Shown one piece after another: positions 16,505-26,508 of a DNA stretch of 46,147 bases (positions are counted from its first letter, which is position 1; each line of letters starts with the position of its first letter). The stretch comes from an uncultured Verrucomicrobiota bacterium (GTDB taxonomy: Bacteria; Verrucomicrobiota; Verrucomicrobiia; Limisphaerales; UBA9464). The translations under genes and the position numbers were made by a program. The notes beneath the pieces are model-generated. The model made no database searches, had not been told where the DNA came from, and was given only the letters and a program-made list of their open reading frames with translations. Where the stretch lies: contig CAIJLV010000174.1 in assembly GCA_903821635.1 (NCBI GenBank), positions 1-46,147 of the forward strand, written 5' to 3'.

Positions 16505-18004
16505 TTAGTCAGGGCTGACGGCGCTGATCCCCGCCATTAAGCGCATCAAAGCTGCTTGGCCGAATTGGGCGCGGGCCAGTTCGCCCGCTTGGCGGCCTTG
16601 TCGCAGCACGAGGATTCGGCGGCTGAGATTCATTACTTCGGGCAGTTCGCTGGAGATTACCAGCACGGCTACGCCTTGACAGGCGAGTTCATCCACCAGC
16701 TTGTGGATCTCCGCCTTGGCCCCCACGTCCACGCCCCGAGTCGGTTCGTCCACGATCAGGATGGAGCATTCCCGGGCCAGCCATTTGGCTAGAGCGACCT
16801 TCTGTTGGTTGCCGCCGCTCAAACCGGCGATACCGGTCTCGATGGAGGGCGCCTTGAGCCGGAGTCGGTCGGCGAATTTCTGGGCGACACTGCGTTCAGC
16901 CGTCCGGTTCACCCAACCCAGCGTCGACAGCCGATCTAGGGCGGCGAGCGACGTATTCTCGCGACAGTTCATCCCCAGCACGAGGCCGAGTCGCTTGCGG
17001 TCCTCCGGGAGTAGCCCCAAGCCCGCTTCCAAGGCGGCGGAGACACTATGCTGGGGCAACTCTTTGCCGCGCACGAAGACCCGGCCGGTCGCGTGTGGGT
17101 CCAGCCCAAATACTGCCTGCGCCACTTCGCTGCGGCCGGCACCAATCAAGCCGGCAAAACCCAGCACCTCGCCGGCCCGGAGAGTGAAACTGATGTCGGC
17201 AAATTTTCCCGGCGAAGAAAGTTTCTCGACCCGCAGGACTTCTGCGCCCAAATCGCAGTGGAGATGCTCCGGTTCGTGATGAGCCACTTGGCGGCCGATC
17301 ATCTGGTGGATCACGCGCTCGGGGTTCGATTCCGCGATGCGCTCGGTGACGACGTGTCGGCCGTCACGCAGCACGGTGATGGCGTCGCAGAGCCGGAAGA
17401 TTTCGTCCATCCGGTGGGATACGTAGAGGACCGTAATGCCCCGTTGTTTGAGGTGGGCGAGCAGCGCGAACAAATGTTCGGACTCAGCCACGGAGAGCGA
17501 GCTGGTCGGCTCGTCGAATACGATGACCTGCGCCCCGGTGCCGACCGCAGCGGCGATCTGCACGAGCTGTTCCTGCCCCGTGGTTAATTCCCCGATCGGG
17601 CGATCCACGTCGAACTCGGCGCCAATCTCGGCCAGCATGCTCCGGGCTCGGACCCGCATGGCGCCTTGATCGAGCCAGCCCGCCTTGGACGGCATGTCCC
17701 CGAGGCAGAGGTTTTCAGCAATGGACAGGTTGGGGCAGAAGGCGAGTTCCTGATGGACCATCGCGATCCCGAGCCGACGCGCGTGCAGCGGGTCGGTGGG
17801 GTGAATGGGCTGGCCTTCCAACCGCAACTCGCCGCCGTCGGCCCGGTAAACGCCGGCGAGAATCTTTCCGAGCGTGCTTTTGCCCGCTCCGTTTTCGCCC
17901 ATCAGGGCGTGGCAACTACCCCGTTCCACGGCGAAGCTGACATCATCCAGCGCTTGCACGCCGGGGAAGTGTTTTGCAATGCCGTGAAACGAGAGGAACG
18001 CCAT
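16505..18004 (-). CDS. Sugar-type ABC transporter ATP-binding protein with two ABC domains (RbsA/MglA-like), orphan
   Basis: A 499-residue protein with two tandem ATPase domains, the usual size for RbsA/MglA/XylG. Domain 1 has GENGAGKSTL, a variant signature LTTGQEQLVQIA and VIVFDEPTSSL. Domain 2 has the degenerate Walker A GLIGAGRSEVAQ normal for this family, LSGGNQQKVALAKWL and ILIVDEPTRGVDVGAK. It would energise uptake of a monosaccharide or nucleoside. The usual permease and periplasmic binding protein genes are absent: downstream is a terminator and the convergent FHA gene, upstream an unrelated membrane protein. The substrate is unknown. Confidence 0.9.
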   Translation of the reverse strand: MAFLSFHGIAKHFPGVQALDDVSFAVERGSCHALMGENGAGKSTLGKILAGVYRADGGELRLEGQPIHPTDPLHARRLGIAMVHQELAFCPNLSIAENLCLGDMPSKAGWLDQGAMRVRARSMLAEIGAEFDVDRPIGELTTGQEQLVQIAAAVGTGAQVIVFDEPTSSLSVAESEHLFALLAHLKQRGITVLYVSHRMDEIFRLCDAITVLRDGRHVVTERIAESNPERVIHQMIGRQVAHHEPEHLHCDLGAEVLRVEKLSSPGKFADISFTLRAGEVLGFAGLIGAGRSEVAQAVFGLDPHATGRVFVRGKELPQHSVSAALEAGLGLLPEDRKRLGLVLGMNCRENTSLAALDRLSTLGWVNRTAERSVAQKFADRLRLKAPSIETGIAGLSGGNQQKVALAKWLARECSILIVDEPTRGVDVGAKAEIHKLVDELACQGVAVLVISSELPEVMNLSRRILVLRQGRQAGELARAQFGQAALMRLMAGISAVSPD

Positions 18005-18059
18005 GGGACACCGCCAGCCTCAGCTGAAATGGCCCGGCGGTGCAATCCTCAGCTCACCA

Positions 18060-19238
18060 TCAAGCCGTCGCCGCTTGCCCGGTGAACAAGCTTTTCAGCG
18101 CCGCCCAGAAGGCGCGCAAGCCAACCGGCCGCACTTCCCTGAGGCCCAGTGCCGTCGCCACGGCGTCTTCGTGACCATTGCAGCGTGGCGGCAGGTTGAA
18201 GACATCCGGGGCGTCCTCGCCTTCCACGCGGAGGATCTCCGAATGGATCAAGCCCTTGCCAATGACGTAGTTCCCGGGCGGCAGAGTTTCGGTGCGCGGC
18301 GCAAACACCAGCCACGGCCGCCAAGTGAAGCTGAGTTCGCCCTGCGGATTGCGGCTCACTTTGCCGAACGCCCGGTGCGGCGCCTGGCCCAGCTTACAGG
18401 CGGAAAACGCCCACACACAGTCCTGCTTGGGCGTCCACCAATGCTTGCGGCGGGACACGAGATCCCAAGCGAAGATGGTGCCGAAAATGGTGGTGCGAAA
18501 CGCCCACGGTGCGACGCACAGGCTGACCAGCACGATCAATCCCGCCCAGACCGCGCCGGCTTGGTCGCTGATTGCCGGCAGGCCTACCACCGAACCCAGC
18601 ACCGCCCCGCGCAGCACCTTTAGCGCGGTGTCCACCGTGGTGAACGGGCTGACCAAAATTAGCACGTTGATCGTGTGGGAAAACAACCAGACCACGGCGT
18701 AAACCAGCAACGCGAGCGGCACCATCACGAGGTCCCCGAGCCACGCTAGGTCGAGGGCGGCGAAATGGGCCCCGGCTAAGTTCAGGCCCGCGCTGCTGCC
18801 CGGCTTCACGGCTTCAAAAATCTCCAGAGCCAGCGGCACAACCGCGCCGGTGGCGATGATGCCGCTGGCCTTGTTTTCGAAGAGTTCGAGCAGATCGAGC
18901 GGCTTCTTGAGTGACGTGGGCACCACTGGGCCGGCGGCGTCCTTGGCCACGCAGGCCCCGACCACCAGCAGCGCCGGCAGGAAAAACCATGGCTGGGCAT
19001 ACCAAGTGAGGCCGGGACGTTCCTCCGGTTTGGCGCGCCAATACTTGTAGGCGCCGATGCCGCCCACGCCGGCCAGCGGCGAGATGGCCACGCCGGTGAT
19101 TTGGGTGAACTTTTCGGCCGCCACGAGACCGGGCGAGGTGGCTTTCTTGAAATCCTCCTTGGGTGCCGCCCACGCCGCGGGCGCGAGCAGCGTAGCCAGC
19201 AGAACGAACGCGGTTAGACGGCGCAGAACAGCCTTCAT
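18060..19238 (-). CDS. Unknown multi-span membrane protein with signal peptide
   Basis: A 392-residue protein I do not recognise. It starts with a signal peptide (MKAVLRRLTAFVLLATLLAPAAWAA) and has about five further hydrophobic segments: around residues 85-105, 135-155, 175-205 and two between 215 and 275. A soluble C-terminal part of about 110 residues follows, with RPWLVFAPRTETLPPGNYVIGKGLIHSEILRVEG and a CNGHEDAVATALGL stretch. Three Trp-rich segments (RKHWWTPKQD, WAFSACKLG) flank the last helix. The gene is complete and GC-rich like its neighbours; it ends 55 bases before the ABC ATPase gene on the same strand and may be co-transcribed, but I see no transporter-permease signature. Confidence 0.7.
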   Translation of the reverse strand: MKAVLRRLTAFVLLATLLAPAAWAAPKEDFKKATSPGLVAAEKFTQITGVAISPLAGVGGIGAYKYWRAKPEERPGLTWYAQPWFFLPALLVVGACVAKDAAGPVVPTSLKKPLDLLELFENKASGIIATGAVVPLALEIFEAVKPGSSAGLNLAGAHFAALDLAWLGDLVMVPLALLVYAVVWLFSHTINVLILVSPFTTVDTALKVLRGAVLGSVVGLPAISDQAGAVWAGLIVLVSLCVAPWAFRTTIFGTIFAWDLVSRRKHWWTPKQDCVWAFSACKLGQAPHRAFGKVSRNPQGELSFTWRPWLVFAPRTETLPPGNYVIGKGLIHSEILRVEGEDAPDVFNLPPRCNGHEDAVATALGLREVRPVGLRAFWAALKSLFTGQAATA

Positions 19239-19395
19239 ATCGACGCGGACGGTGCGGATCCGAGGACAGGCTGTGAAGTGGGAAAGCAGGCGCTCGATTC
19301 CGACGGGCTTGGTGGCGCATGACGGTGGGGGGAATCGGGCGACCCCATTTCCGGCGCTTTACGGCCGGGCCTGATTCAGGCACAACGCGCGGCCC

Positions 19396-19812
19396 ATGGA
19401 ACGCACGTTAATCCTCTGCAAACCGGATTGCATGGAGAAGAACCTCGCCGGCGAGGTGCTCCGCCGCTTTGAAGCCGCTGGACTCCAGCTCGTCGCCGCC
19501 AAGTCGATGCGCCTTACCCCGGCCATTCTCGCGGAGCATTACTCCCACCTCGCGGACAAGCCGTTTTTCCCCGAGATCGTCACCTTCATGAGTTCGCACC
19601 CGGTGCTCGCCCTGATTCTGAAGGGGGACGGAGCCGTGACTAAGGTGCGCGAGCTTCTCGGACCCACCGACAGCCGGAAGGCCCCCCCAGGCTCCATTCG
19701 TGGCGACCTAGGCACGGATAACATGCGGAACATCGCCCATGCTTCCGATTCTGTGGAGAACGCGGAGCTCGAAGTGAAGCGCTTCTTCAAGTCCGACGAG
19801 ATTCCGGCCTGA
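19396..19812 (+). CDS. ndk: Nucleoside diphosphate kinase
   Basis: A 138-residue protein of normal length for Ndk, which transfers the gamma-phosphate of ATP to NDPs through a phosphohistidine. TLILCKPDCMEK is the N-terminal substrate segment (usually KPD), and NIAHASDSVENAELE is the active-site block with the catalytic His at residue 115. GTDNMRN replaces the more usual GRNxxH-type segment but lies in the right place. The gene is monocistronic, with a divergent membrane-protein gene upstream and a hairpin terminator 23 bases downstream. Confidence 0.97.
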   Translation: MERTLILCKPDCMEKNLAGEVLRRFEAAGLQLVAAKSMRLTPAILAEHYSHLADKPFFPEIVTFMSSHPVLALILKGDGAVTKVRELLGPTDSRKAPPGSIRGDLGTDNMRNIAHASDSVENAELEVKRFFKSDEIPA

Positions 19813-19835
19813 GTTAGGCCTCCACGATGCGCTGC

Positions 19836-19866
19836 CGGCCGGGATGATTCCCGGCCGTTTGGCTTT
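19836..19866 (+). terminator. Intrinsic terminator of ndk
   Basis: A 9-bp perfect stem, CGGCCGGGA (19836-19844), loop TGAT, TCCCGGCCG (19849-19857), followed by TTTGGCTTT. The T-tract is interrupted, so termination may be moderate. Confidence 0.75.
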
Positions 19867-20114
19867 GGGGAGGTCTTACCGCGGGGGGATAAATTGTTGG
19901 CGGCCTTGGTTGAGCGCCGGCCGTTCCGGGCGGTCTTTTTTTGTCCCGCCGGCACCCCGCCGCGCCTAAACCCAAGCCCGCCCGGGCGAAACCACCTTCT
20001 AGGCAGCAAGCGGGTCGCCGCAGAGTGGAGGGTCGCTTGCGGCTAGGGTCGTCACAGGCACTGGACTGTGCACGGATCCCGGTATCCCCGGCGGGAAAGT
20101 TCGCTGGGCGAGAG
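19867..20114. other. Intergenic region between ndk and the TPR gene (convergent)
   Basis: Together with the terminator this is the only stretch of about 300 bases without a gene (19813-20114). It is GC-rich, Pro/Arg-coding in all frames, and contains no coding signature, tRNA, repeat or promoter that I can support. A plus-strand frame from 19941 reads into the TPR gene and looks like an antisense shadow. Confidence 0.5.
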
Positions 20115-21371
20115 TCACTCCCGATTCGTTTCCCTAGCCGGATCCGGAATAGTGGGATCGCCGCGTTGCAGTCCGATGTTCTTTTCGTAGGTGCCCAATT
20201 TGAGGGTGCGGAGGGATTCCTTAGCCCGCCGGTCGAGGCCCAGCAGCCGGAGCCGGGAAGCCGCCTGTTCCGCCCAGGGCGTGCCGGGAAAACGGTCTGT
20301 GATCCGCTCCAGAGTGAGCTTGGCCGCGTCGATGCCGGTCGGGGTCTTCAGTTGCAGGTCAGCCAATTCGTTTAACCAGCGCACGAGGTGCCGGGGTTGT
20401 GCGGCGGGGTGCTGTCCGAGTTGCTCCAGTTCTGCGGTCGCCAAGTCGGGGCGCGCCAAGGCCGCCGCATACAGCTGGGCCAGTTCCTCGCGGCGTTCCC
20501 AGTCATCGGGAAAATCGGCGAGGTGGCGGACTAATTCGCCGGCCCGCTGCAAGGCGGCTGCGGGGTTCGAATTCTCGGGTGGGGTAGCTTCCTCTAGGCC
20601 CAAGCGGCCGGGGTGGTGCGGGACGGCTAGGGTGGGGCGGGCAGAGCGTTCGAGCAGTTGCTGTTCGCCCGGGAGATGGGCTAGGCGTTGCTGGGCGAGG
20701 CGGGCCGCATCGGTGCCGGGGAATTCGGCGACAATGCGGCGCAAGGAATCGCGGGCGGCGTCGGGTTGGTTGAGCTTGTTCAGTTGCAGGTCGGCGATGT
20801 GGCTCAGCAGGAGAGCCACGCTGGCGGGCGCGCGGGTCGGGTCAATCAGCGCGACTTCAAGCAGGCCCAAGGCCCCGGCCGGGTCGCGCTGGTCGGTGCT
20901 GCGGATGTCCGCGAGCAGGAGCAGGCCCTCCAAGTCGTCGGGAAATCGGGCCAGCTCTAGTTCCGCCGCCGCGGTGGCCGCGGCGTATTCGCCCCGTTTG
21001 CGCAGGCCGATGGCGCGGAAATACATGGGCTTGGCCTCGACTTGTTCGTTGCCGCCGGTGAGTGAGCCGAAGAACGGACTGAGCAGAGTTTCAATGGCTT
21101 GCGGCAGCCACATGATGACCAGCGGAAAGGCCACGAGTAGGACGGTGAACAGGGCGATCGCCGCTGCGCCTCTGTTGGCGCCGCGACTCTGGTAGAACAC
21201 GTAACCGAGAGTCCCAAGCAACCCCGCCGTCAGGAGCAGTTTGGCGGGTAGGGAGAGCAACTGGCCGTCATTGCCGCCGCTCTTGGCGAGGCGCCACATG
21301 AAGAAGCAGGCTAGCCCCAGGATGCCGAGGCCGATCAGGATGCTTTCACCGAGGAGGGCTAGAGGAGTCAT
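20115..21371 (-). CDS. TPR-repeat inner-membrane protein
   Basis: The ATG at 21371 gives 418 residues; the frame extends to a TTG at 21389, but the ATG is preferred. Three hydrophobic helices lie in the first 110 residues (ILIGLGILGLACFFMW, LLTAGLLGTLGYVFY, ALFTVLLVAFPLVIMW), followed by a helical-repeat region with TPR-like units such as YFRAIGLRKRGEYAAATAAAELEL and ADLQLNKLNQPDAARDSLRRIVAEFPG. Such proteins serve as membrane scaffolds. It is the last gene of the exosortase/EPS transcription unit, 61 bases after the methyltransferase gene, so a role in polysaccharide assembly or export is plausible but unproven. Confidence 0.78.
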   Translation of the reverse strand: MTPLALLGESILIGLGILGLACFFMWRLAKSGGNDGQLLSLPAKLLLTAGLLGTLGYVFYQSRGANRGAAAIALFTVLLVAFPLVIMWLPQAIETLLSPFFGSLTGGNEQVEAKPMYFRAIGLRKRGEYAAATAAAELELARFPDDLEGLLLLADIRSTDQRDPAGALGLLEVALIDPTRAPASVALLLSHIADLQLNKLNQPDAARDSLRRIVAEFPGTDAARLAQQRLAHLPGEQQLLERSARPTLAVPHHPGRLGLEEATPPENSNPAAALQRAGELVRHLADFPDDWERREELAQLYAAALARPDLATAELEQLGQHPAAQPRHLVRWLNELADLQLKTPTGIDAAKLTLERITDRFPGTPWAEQAASRLRLLGLDRRAKESLRTLKLGTYEKNIGLQRGDPTIPDPARETNRE

Positions 21372-21432
21372 GAGCGGGTAAGGAATCAAGCAGTGTGGCG
21401 GTCACGGCCGCGGGCGAAAACGAGCCCCTAGC

Positions 21433-22277
21433 CTACGCGCGCAGCACGGCGACGAGGGCGGTGCAGAGTTGGGAGCGCAGTGCCGGCGGCAGGAATTGAA
21501 CCGCGGCTTCGCCCAGGCAGTTCAAGCGATCCAAGCCGGGCCAAGCGAGCAGCGAGAACTTCACGTTACCACTGAGGCAGGGCGATCCCCACACGGAGAG
21601 GCGTTCGACGACGAAGCCGGATTCCACCGCTAGGTGGGCCAGTTCGTCTGGGGTGATCAGAAACAGGTGACCGTCGGCGTCCGGTTTGAATTGCTGACTT
21701 TCCAAGGCGGTGAAATCGGAAATCTGCGACCAAGTGGGCAGCTTGTTTCGAAAGAAGCTGCCGTTGGGGGTCGTGATGAGCGCGCGGCCACCCGGATTCA
21801 GGAAACGCCGGAGTTGCCGCAAGAAATCGATGCTGTGGGCGACGTGTTCCAAGACTTCGCAGGCGATGACGAGGTCGAACCGACCCGTTTGCTCGGGATC
21901 CAGTTCAAAGAGGTTGCCTCCCAGCACGCGAATCTGGCTGGCGTTGCTGAAGCGGGCGAGATCCGCCTCGAGCGATTCGGTGCGTAGATCGTTGGCGGTC
22001 ACGGTGCAGCCGCGGGCGGCGAGCATGGCGCACAGAGCCCCGTCGCCGGCGGCCACCTCCAGCACGCGCCGGGGTTGTTGCGCGAGGGCGTCGGCCTCGG
22101 CAAGCAGGGCGCGCATCCGACCATAGGCCCAATAGGACGGCGCCCGGGTGGAGCCAAAATTCCAACCGTAGGGATCAGGGAAGTCGCGGTTCCGGAAGGG
22201 GCGCACCACGCCGAGGCCGGCGCGGCAAACGGCGTGGAATTTCGGCCAGGGAAACTCAACGCGAGTCAGGGGAGCGG

Positions 22278-22281
<4 letters not shown>
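21433..22281 (-). CDS. Class I SAM-dependent methyltransferase
   Basis: A 282-residue protein with the Rossmann methyltransferase fold: motif [16 protein letters not shown], an acidic ribose-binding residue in VTANDLR, post-[14 protein letters not shown], and a following [21 protein letters not shown]. The TPN segment and the context between a nucleotide-sugar enzyme and EPS genes suggest a sugar or glycolipid methyltransferase, but the substrate cannot be read from the sequence. The ATG overlaps the stop of the epimerase gene by four bases (ATGA), so the two are translationally coupled. Confidence 0.85.
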
Positions 22282-23276
<995 letters not shown>

Positions 23277-23336
23277 AAGACGAGTGGTTGAGGCGGCTGA
23301 AATGGACCCGTGAACCGGGGACGCCCCGCCGTCGCC

Positions 23337-24737
23337 TCACTTGGCACCCGTGCCAGCAAACACAGCCGGCACCGTCCGGAGGAGAATCTTCACGTCGAGC
23401 CAGAGCGACCAGTTATCGATATATTCGAGGTCGAGCCGGACCCATTCCTTGAAATCTTTCACCTCGTTGCGGCCGCTGACTTGCCAGAGGCAGGTGAGGC
23501 CGGGCTTCACGCTCAGGCGACGGCGGTGGGCGGGGTCGTCAAACCGGCGAACTTCGTCGACTGGCAGTGGGCGGGGGCCGACGAGGCTCATCTCCCCGCG
23601 GAGCACGTTGATCAACTGGGGCAGCTCGTCGATGCTCCACTTGCGGAGGAACCGGCCGATGGGGGTGATGCGGGGATCGTTGGTGACCTTGAACACGGGG
23701 CCGGACATCTCATTGAGTGCGGCGAGTTCCTGTTTCAACTGCTCCGCGTTCGTCACCATCGTTCGGAACTTGAGCATGGTGAACGGCTGGCCATTGAGGC
23801 CGGCACGTTGCTGGCGGAAAAAAATCGGTCCCGGGGAAGTAAAGCGGATGAGGGCGGCGGCGACGGCGAGGATTGGGGTGGCGAGCAGCACGCCCACCAG
23901 GGCCCCCCCGAAATCAATGCCGGTCTTGGCCAGGGCCTGCCACGAGGCATCGGGGCCGGTGCGGAAGACGAGCACCGGATGCCCGTTCAACTCATCGGCG
24001 CTGGCCCGCGAAAGCCGGGTTTGGAAAAAGTCCGCGAGCAACCAGACGTCTACGCCTTCAAGTTCACAGACTTGGATGGCTTGCTCAATCGTGCCGAAGA
24101 GAGCTTGCCGCGGTGAAATGATGACGGCGTTGGCGGATGTTTCGTGCAGCGTTTCGGCCAGTTGATTGGGCGATAGTTCGTTGATGTCGAGCCGGGCGAT
24201 GATTTCGACTTCGCCGTGAGCCCCGGTGGTGAGCGATTTTTCGAGGCGGGCGGTGTCGTCCCCGGGTTTCCCGTGGCCGCCCGCACCGAGCAGGATGACC
24301 TGTCGGCGGGAGGCTTTGTTGCCAAACCGCGCTACAGTCCACCGTCGGGAAAGCTCCTCCTTGGCGAAGCACAACAGCGCGGCCAAGGGCGTGAATAGAA
24401 GCATGACGCCGCGTGCGCTCTCGTCTTTGCGGAAGAACAGGACGGTGATGACGATGAGCGAAATCCAGATGCCGGAGCGGAGGAGTTGGAAGAGCGTTTC
24501 GCGGCGGGAAAAGAACACCGAACGGTTGTAGAAACGGTTCCATTCCAACACCGGCGGCGTGAGCACGACGATGACGATCAGCAGCCACGCGTAGGCGTCG
24601 AATTCACGGATCAGCCGATTGGGATCCAGCGACTCACTGGAGCGGATGGCGTGAGCCAGCCAAAACGCCACGGCAAACAAGGCTGCATCCAGCAACTTGT
24701 GCAGTTTCGTCAGGAGTTGCCGCTGGCGGCTCAGCAT
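23337..24737 (-). CDS. Exopolysaccharide polyprenyl-glycosylphosphotransferase (initiating sugar transferase)
   Basis: A 466-residue membrane protein that transfers a sugar-phosphate to undecaprenyl phosphate and so starts a polysaccharide repeat. About four N-terminal helices are followed by a soluble nucleotide-binding-like domain (VILLGAGGHGK) and a further helix (GGALVGVLLATPILAV). The C-terminal bacterial sugar-transferase domain contains FRQQRAGLNGQPFTMLKFRTM, RKWSIDELPQLINVLRGEMSLVGPRP and RLSVKPGLTCLWQVSGRN. This is the standard layout for the family. In many genomes such a transferase sits beside exosortase genes, as here. Confidence 0.93.
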   Translation of the reverse strand: MLSRQRQLLTKLHKLLDAALFAVAFWLAHAIRSSESLDPNRLIREFDAYAWLLIVIVVLTPPVLEWNRFYNRSVFFSRRETLFQLLRSGIWISLIVITVLFFRKDESARGVMLLFTPLAALLCFAKEELSRRWTVARFGNKASRRQVILLGAGGHGKPGDDTARLEKSLTTGAHGEVEIIARLDINELSPNQLAETLHETSANAVIISPRQALFGTIEQAIQVCELEGVDVWLLADFFQTRLSRASADELNGHPVLVFRTGPDASWQALAKTGIDFGGALVGVLLATPILAVAAALIRFTSPGPIFFRQQRAGLNGQPFTMLKFRTMVTNAEQLKQELAALNEMSGPVFKVTNDPRITPIGRFLRKWSIDELPQLINVLRGEMSLVGPRPLPVDEVRRFDDPAHRRRLSVKPGLTCLWQVSGRNEVKDFKEWVRLDLEYIDNWSLWLDVKILLRTVPAVFAGTGAK

Positions 24738-24793
24738 CGTGTGGGAGTCGTTCTAGGCGCTCGGGCCGCGCCTGTTAAGGGAGAATTCACCCT

Positions 24794-25525
24794 TCAATGC
24801 ACCGAGACCGAGGGTGGGGTTTCGATGCTGGGGGCAATTTCCCCAATTAATTTGGACACTCGTTGAAAGGCTTCTTCTTCCAACCCCTGCGGGCACGGCA
24901 CAAAGCAGGAGATGTAGGCCCAGCGTTGCAGCACCCCTTTGGTGACGAGGTCGCGGATCATCCACCACTGGCGTTCCCAGTGGCTCGCGGTCCGCTGGCC
25001 GTCGGCCACGAACCAAAACACGTAGATGCCGCTGTAGCTGGCGGTCTTTTTGCCCACCATGGTTCGGATTCGCCCGTCGAATCGCTGGACCGGAAATTCC
25101 CGGCCCCAGCCCGGCACGTTGATCGCGGTCATCTGCTTCCGCACAATGTTCCAGCCCTGTCCGGTGAGGCAGTATTCCGGCCGGTGAATGCTGGTGCGGT
25201 CGGTGCCCATGAGCACCACATTGACTTGGGCCATGAAGCCGTCCGGTGCGCGGTAATTCGCCCGGCCAAAGACGGTGTCCTTGGGCAGGTAATCCAATTC
25301 CAGATCGGTGATTGGCGTGGCCTTGAATTCGTAGCCGGGCAGGTTGGCGGGCAGGGCCACGGAGTTGGACCGAGCCAGCCCCTTTTCGCCCAACAACGGC
25401 AACGCGGTGACGCGGACCCCGGGAGTGCCCAAGCGTTGTGAGGTGGCCAAGCGGTTGATCGCCAGCGCGCCCAAGCCGATGGCGGCTAGGGCGAGGAGGG
25501 AAAGCACAGCAGCGCGGGCGTTCAT
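24794..25525 (-). CDS. epsI: Exosortase-associated EpsI family protein (DUF3485)
   Basis: The ATG at 25525 overlaps the exosortase stop by four bases (ATGA) and gives 243 residues; the frame runs further upstream only as an overlap. An N-terminal anchor (residues 5-25) is followed by the EpsI domain, recognised by YRAPDGFMAQVNVVLMGTDRTSIHRPEYCLTGQGW, with the HRPExCL motif characteristic of the family. In many genomes EpsI is fused to the C-terminus of the exosortase; here it is a separate, translationally coupled gene. Its molecular role is not settled; it is linked to EPS production and PEP-CTERM sorting. Confidence 0.9.
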   Translation of the reverse strand: MNARAAVLSLLALAAIGLGALAINRLATSQRLGTPGVRVTALPLLGEKGLARSNSVALPANLPGYEFKATPITDLELDYLPKDTVFGRANYRAPDGFMAQVNVVLMGTDRTSIHRPEYCLTGQGWNIVRKQMTAINVPGWGREFPVQRFDGRIRTMVGKKTASYSGIYVFWFVADGQRTASHWERQWWMIRDLVTKGVLQRWAYISCFVPCPQGLEEEAFQRVSKLIGEIAPSIETPPSVSVH

Positions 25526-26466
25526 GGCTGGGGAGAATTTTTGGCGGTGGGAAGTTCGTCCGCAGGCCGGACGACCGGGTCGGCGAGCCATTTGGCCAAG
25601 CCGGCCACCCCGGCGAAGGCGACCAGAAACGTGACGAACCCAAGTTTAGTTTCGATGGCGAGTCCGGCTTCCGAGCCCTGCGCTTCGCCGACCACGAAGA
25701 CCGTGATCAGGCGGGCAATGTTGCCCAACACTGCCAGTGGCAACGCGGCGGCGAGTAGGATTCCGCGCTTCCACCACGCGGAAAGCCACAGGTAGCCCAC
25801 CACCACGGCCAAGAGGAAGACCACCATCAGGCTGCGAATGCCGCTGCACGCGGCGGCGACTTCAAATTCGAATCCCTTGCTGCCATCGGGGAGCAGGTGG
25901 AAAACCGTCGTGCCCTCCCGGATCAGGTTGAGGTTGAGCACGCTCGTGCAAAAGCCCGCGGCGACTTGGGTTACCAGCAGGCGGAGATGGAACGTCAACC
26001 CGTCGATGTAGGATGTGATCGGGATGGTAAACACCAGCAAAACGAAGGGATACGCGCTCTTCCGCAGCCACGCGGGCCCCCACAACAGGCAGGTGAACGA
26101 ATACAATCCCAGGCAAAACCCAACCAACGAGACTCGGGCTTGCTGGATCAAGAAGCCGGCGAAGTGGAGTCCCAACGCCATTGCCAACCCCGCGAGCGCC
26201 GGCGTCCACGGACGCTTCTCCAGCGGGATGAAATCGTCCCGCTGGCGGTAGATCAGGGCGAGGATGAGCGGCAAAACCACGTAGCCGAGCGCGTCGTCCG
26301 GGTTGGCGTCGTAGAGCGCTTGGAGCCAGATAAACAGCGACGGGGTGTCGACGTAGCCGAAGCTCGAATTACCGAGCAGGTGAAAGAGCGACACCCACGC
26401 CACCAACAAGGCTGCCAACCAGCTTTTGTGGGGCAGACTGCCCAAAAATTGCCGCATTTCGTTCAT
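25522..26466 (-). CDS. Exosortase/archaeosortase family protein with a variant third active-site position
   Basis: A 314-residue protein with about eight membrane helices, the transpeptidase-like enzyme that processes PEP-CTERM proteins. The catalytic Cys lies in AAACSGIRSL (Cys207) and the conserved Arg in LGNIARLITV (Arg252). In most exosortases a His follows, four residues before a Gly in the last helix; here the aligned stretch IETKLGFVTF has Glu272, and there is no His after residue 190. It is coupled to epsI. It presumably sorts the PEP-CTERM protein encoded 2 kb away on the other strand; other substrates would lie outside the window. Confidence 0.9.
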   Translation of the reverse strand: MNEMRQFLGSLPHKSWLAALLVAWVSLFHLLGNSSFGYVDTPSLFIWLQALYDANPDDALGYVVLPLILALIYRQRDDFIPLEKRPWTPALAGLAMALGLHFAGFLIQQARVSLVGFCLGLYSFTCLLWGPAWLRKSAYPFVLLVFTIPITSYIDGLTFHLRLLVTQVAAGFCTSVLNLNLIREGTTVFHLLPDGSKGFEFEVAAACSGIRSLMVVFLLAVVVGYLWLSAWWKRGILLAAALPLAVLGNIARLITVFVVGEAQGSEAGLAIETKLGFVTFLVAFAGVAGLAKWLADPVVRPADELPTAKNSPQP

Positions 26467-26508
26467 GATCCTATTGAAAATCTGCCGCTGAAACGGGGTT
26501 GCGAGGCG

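Noticed and set aside
20555..20580. GGTTCGAATTC-like string resembling a tRNA T-arm
   Set aside because: It lies inside the TPR gene and has no acceptor stem or anticodon arm around it.
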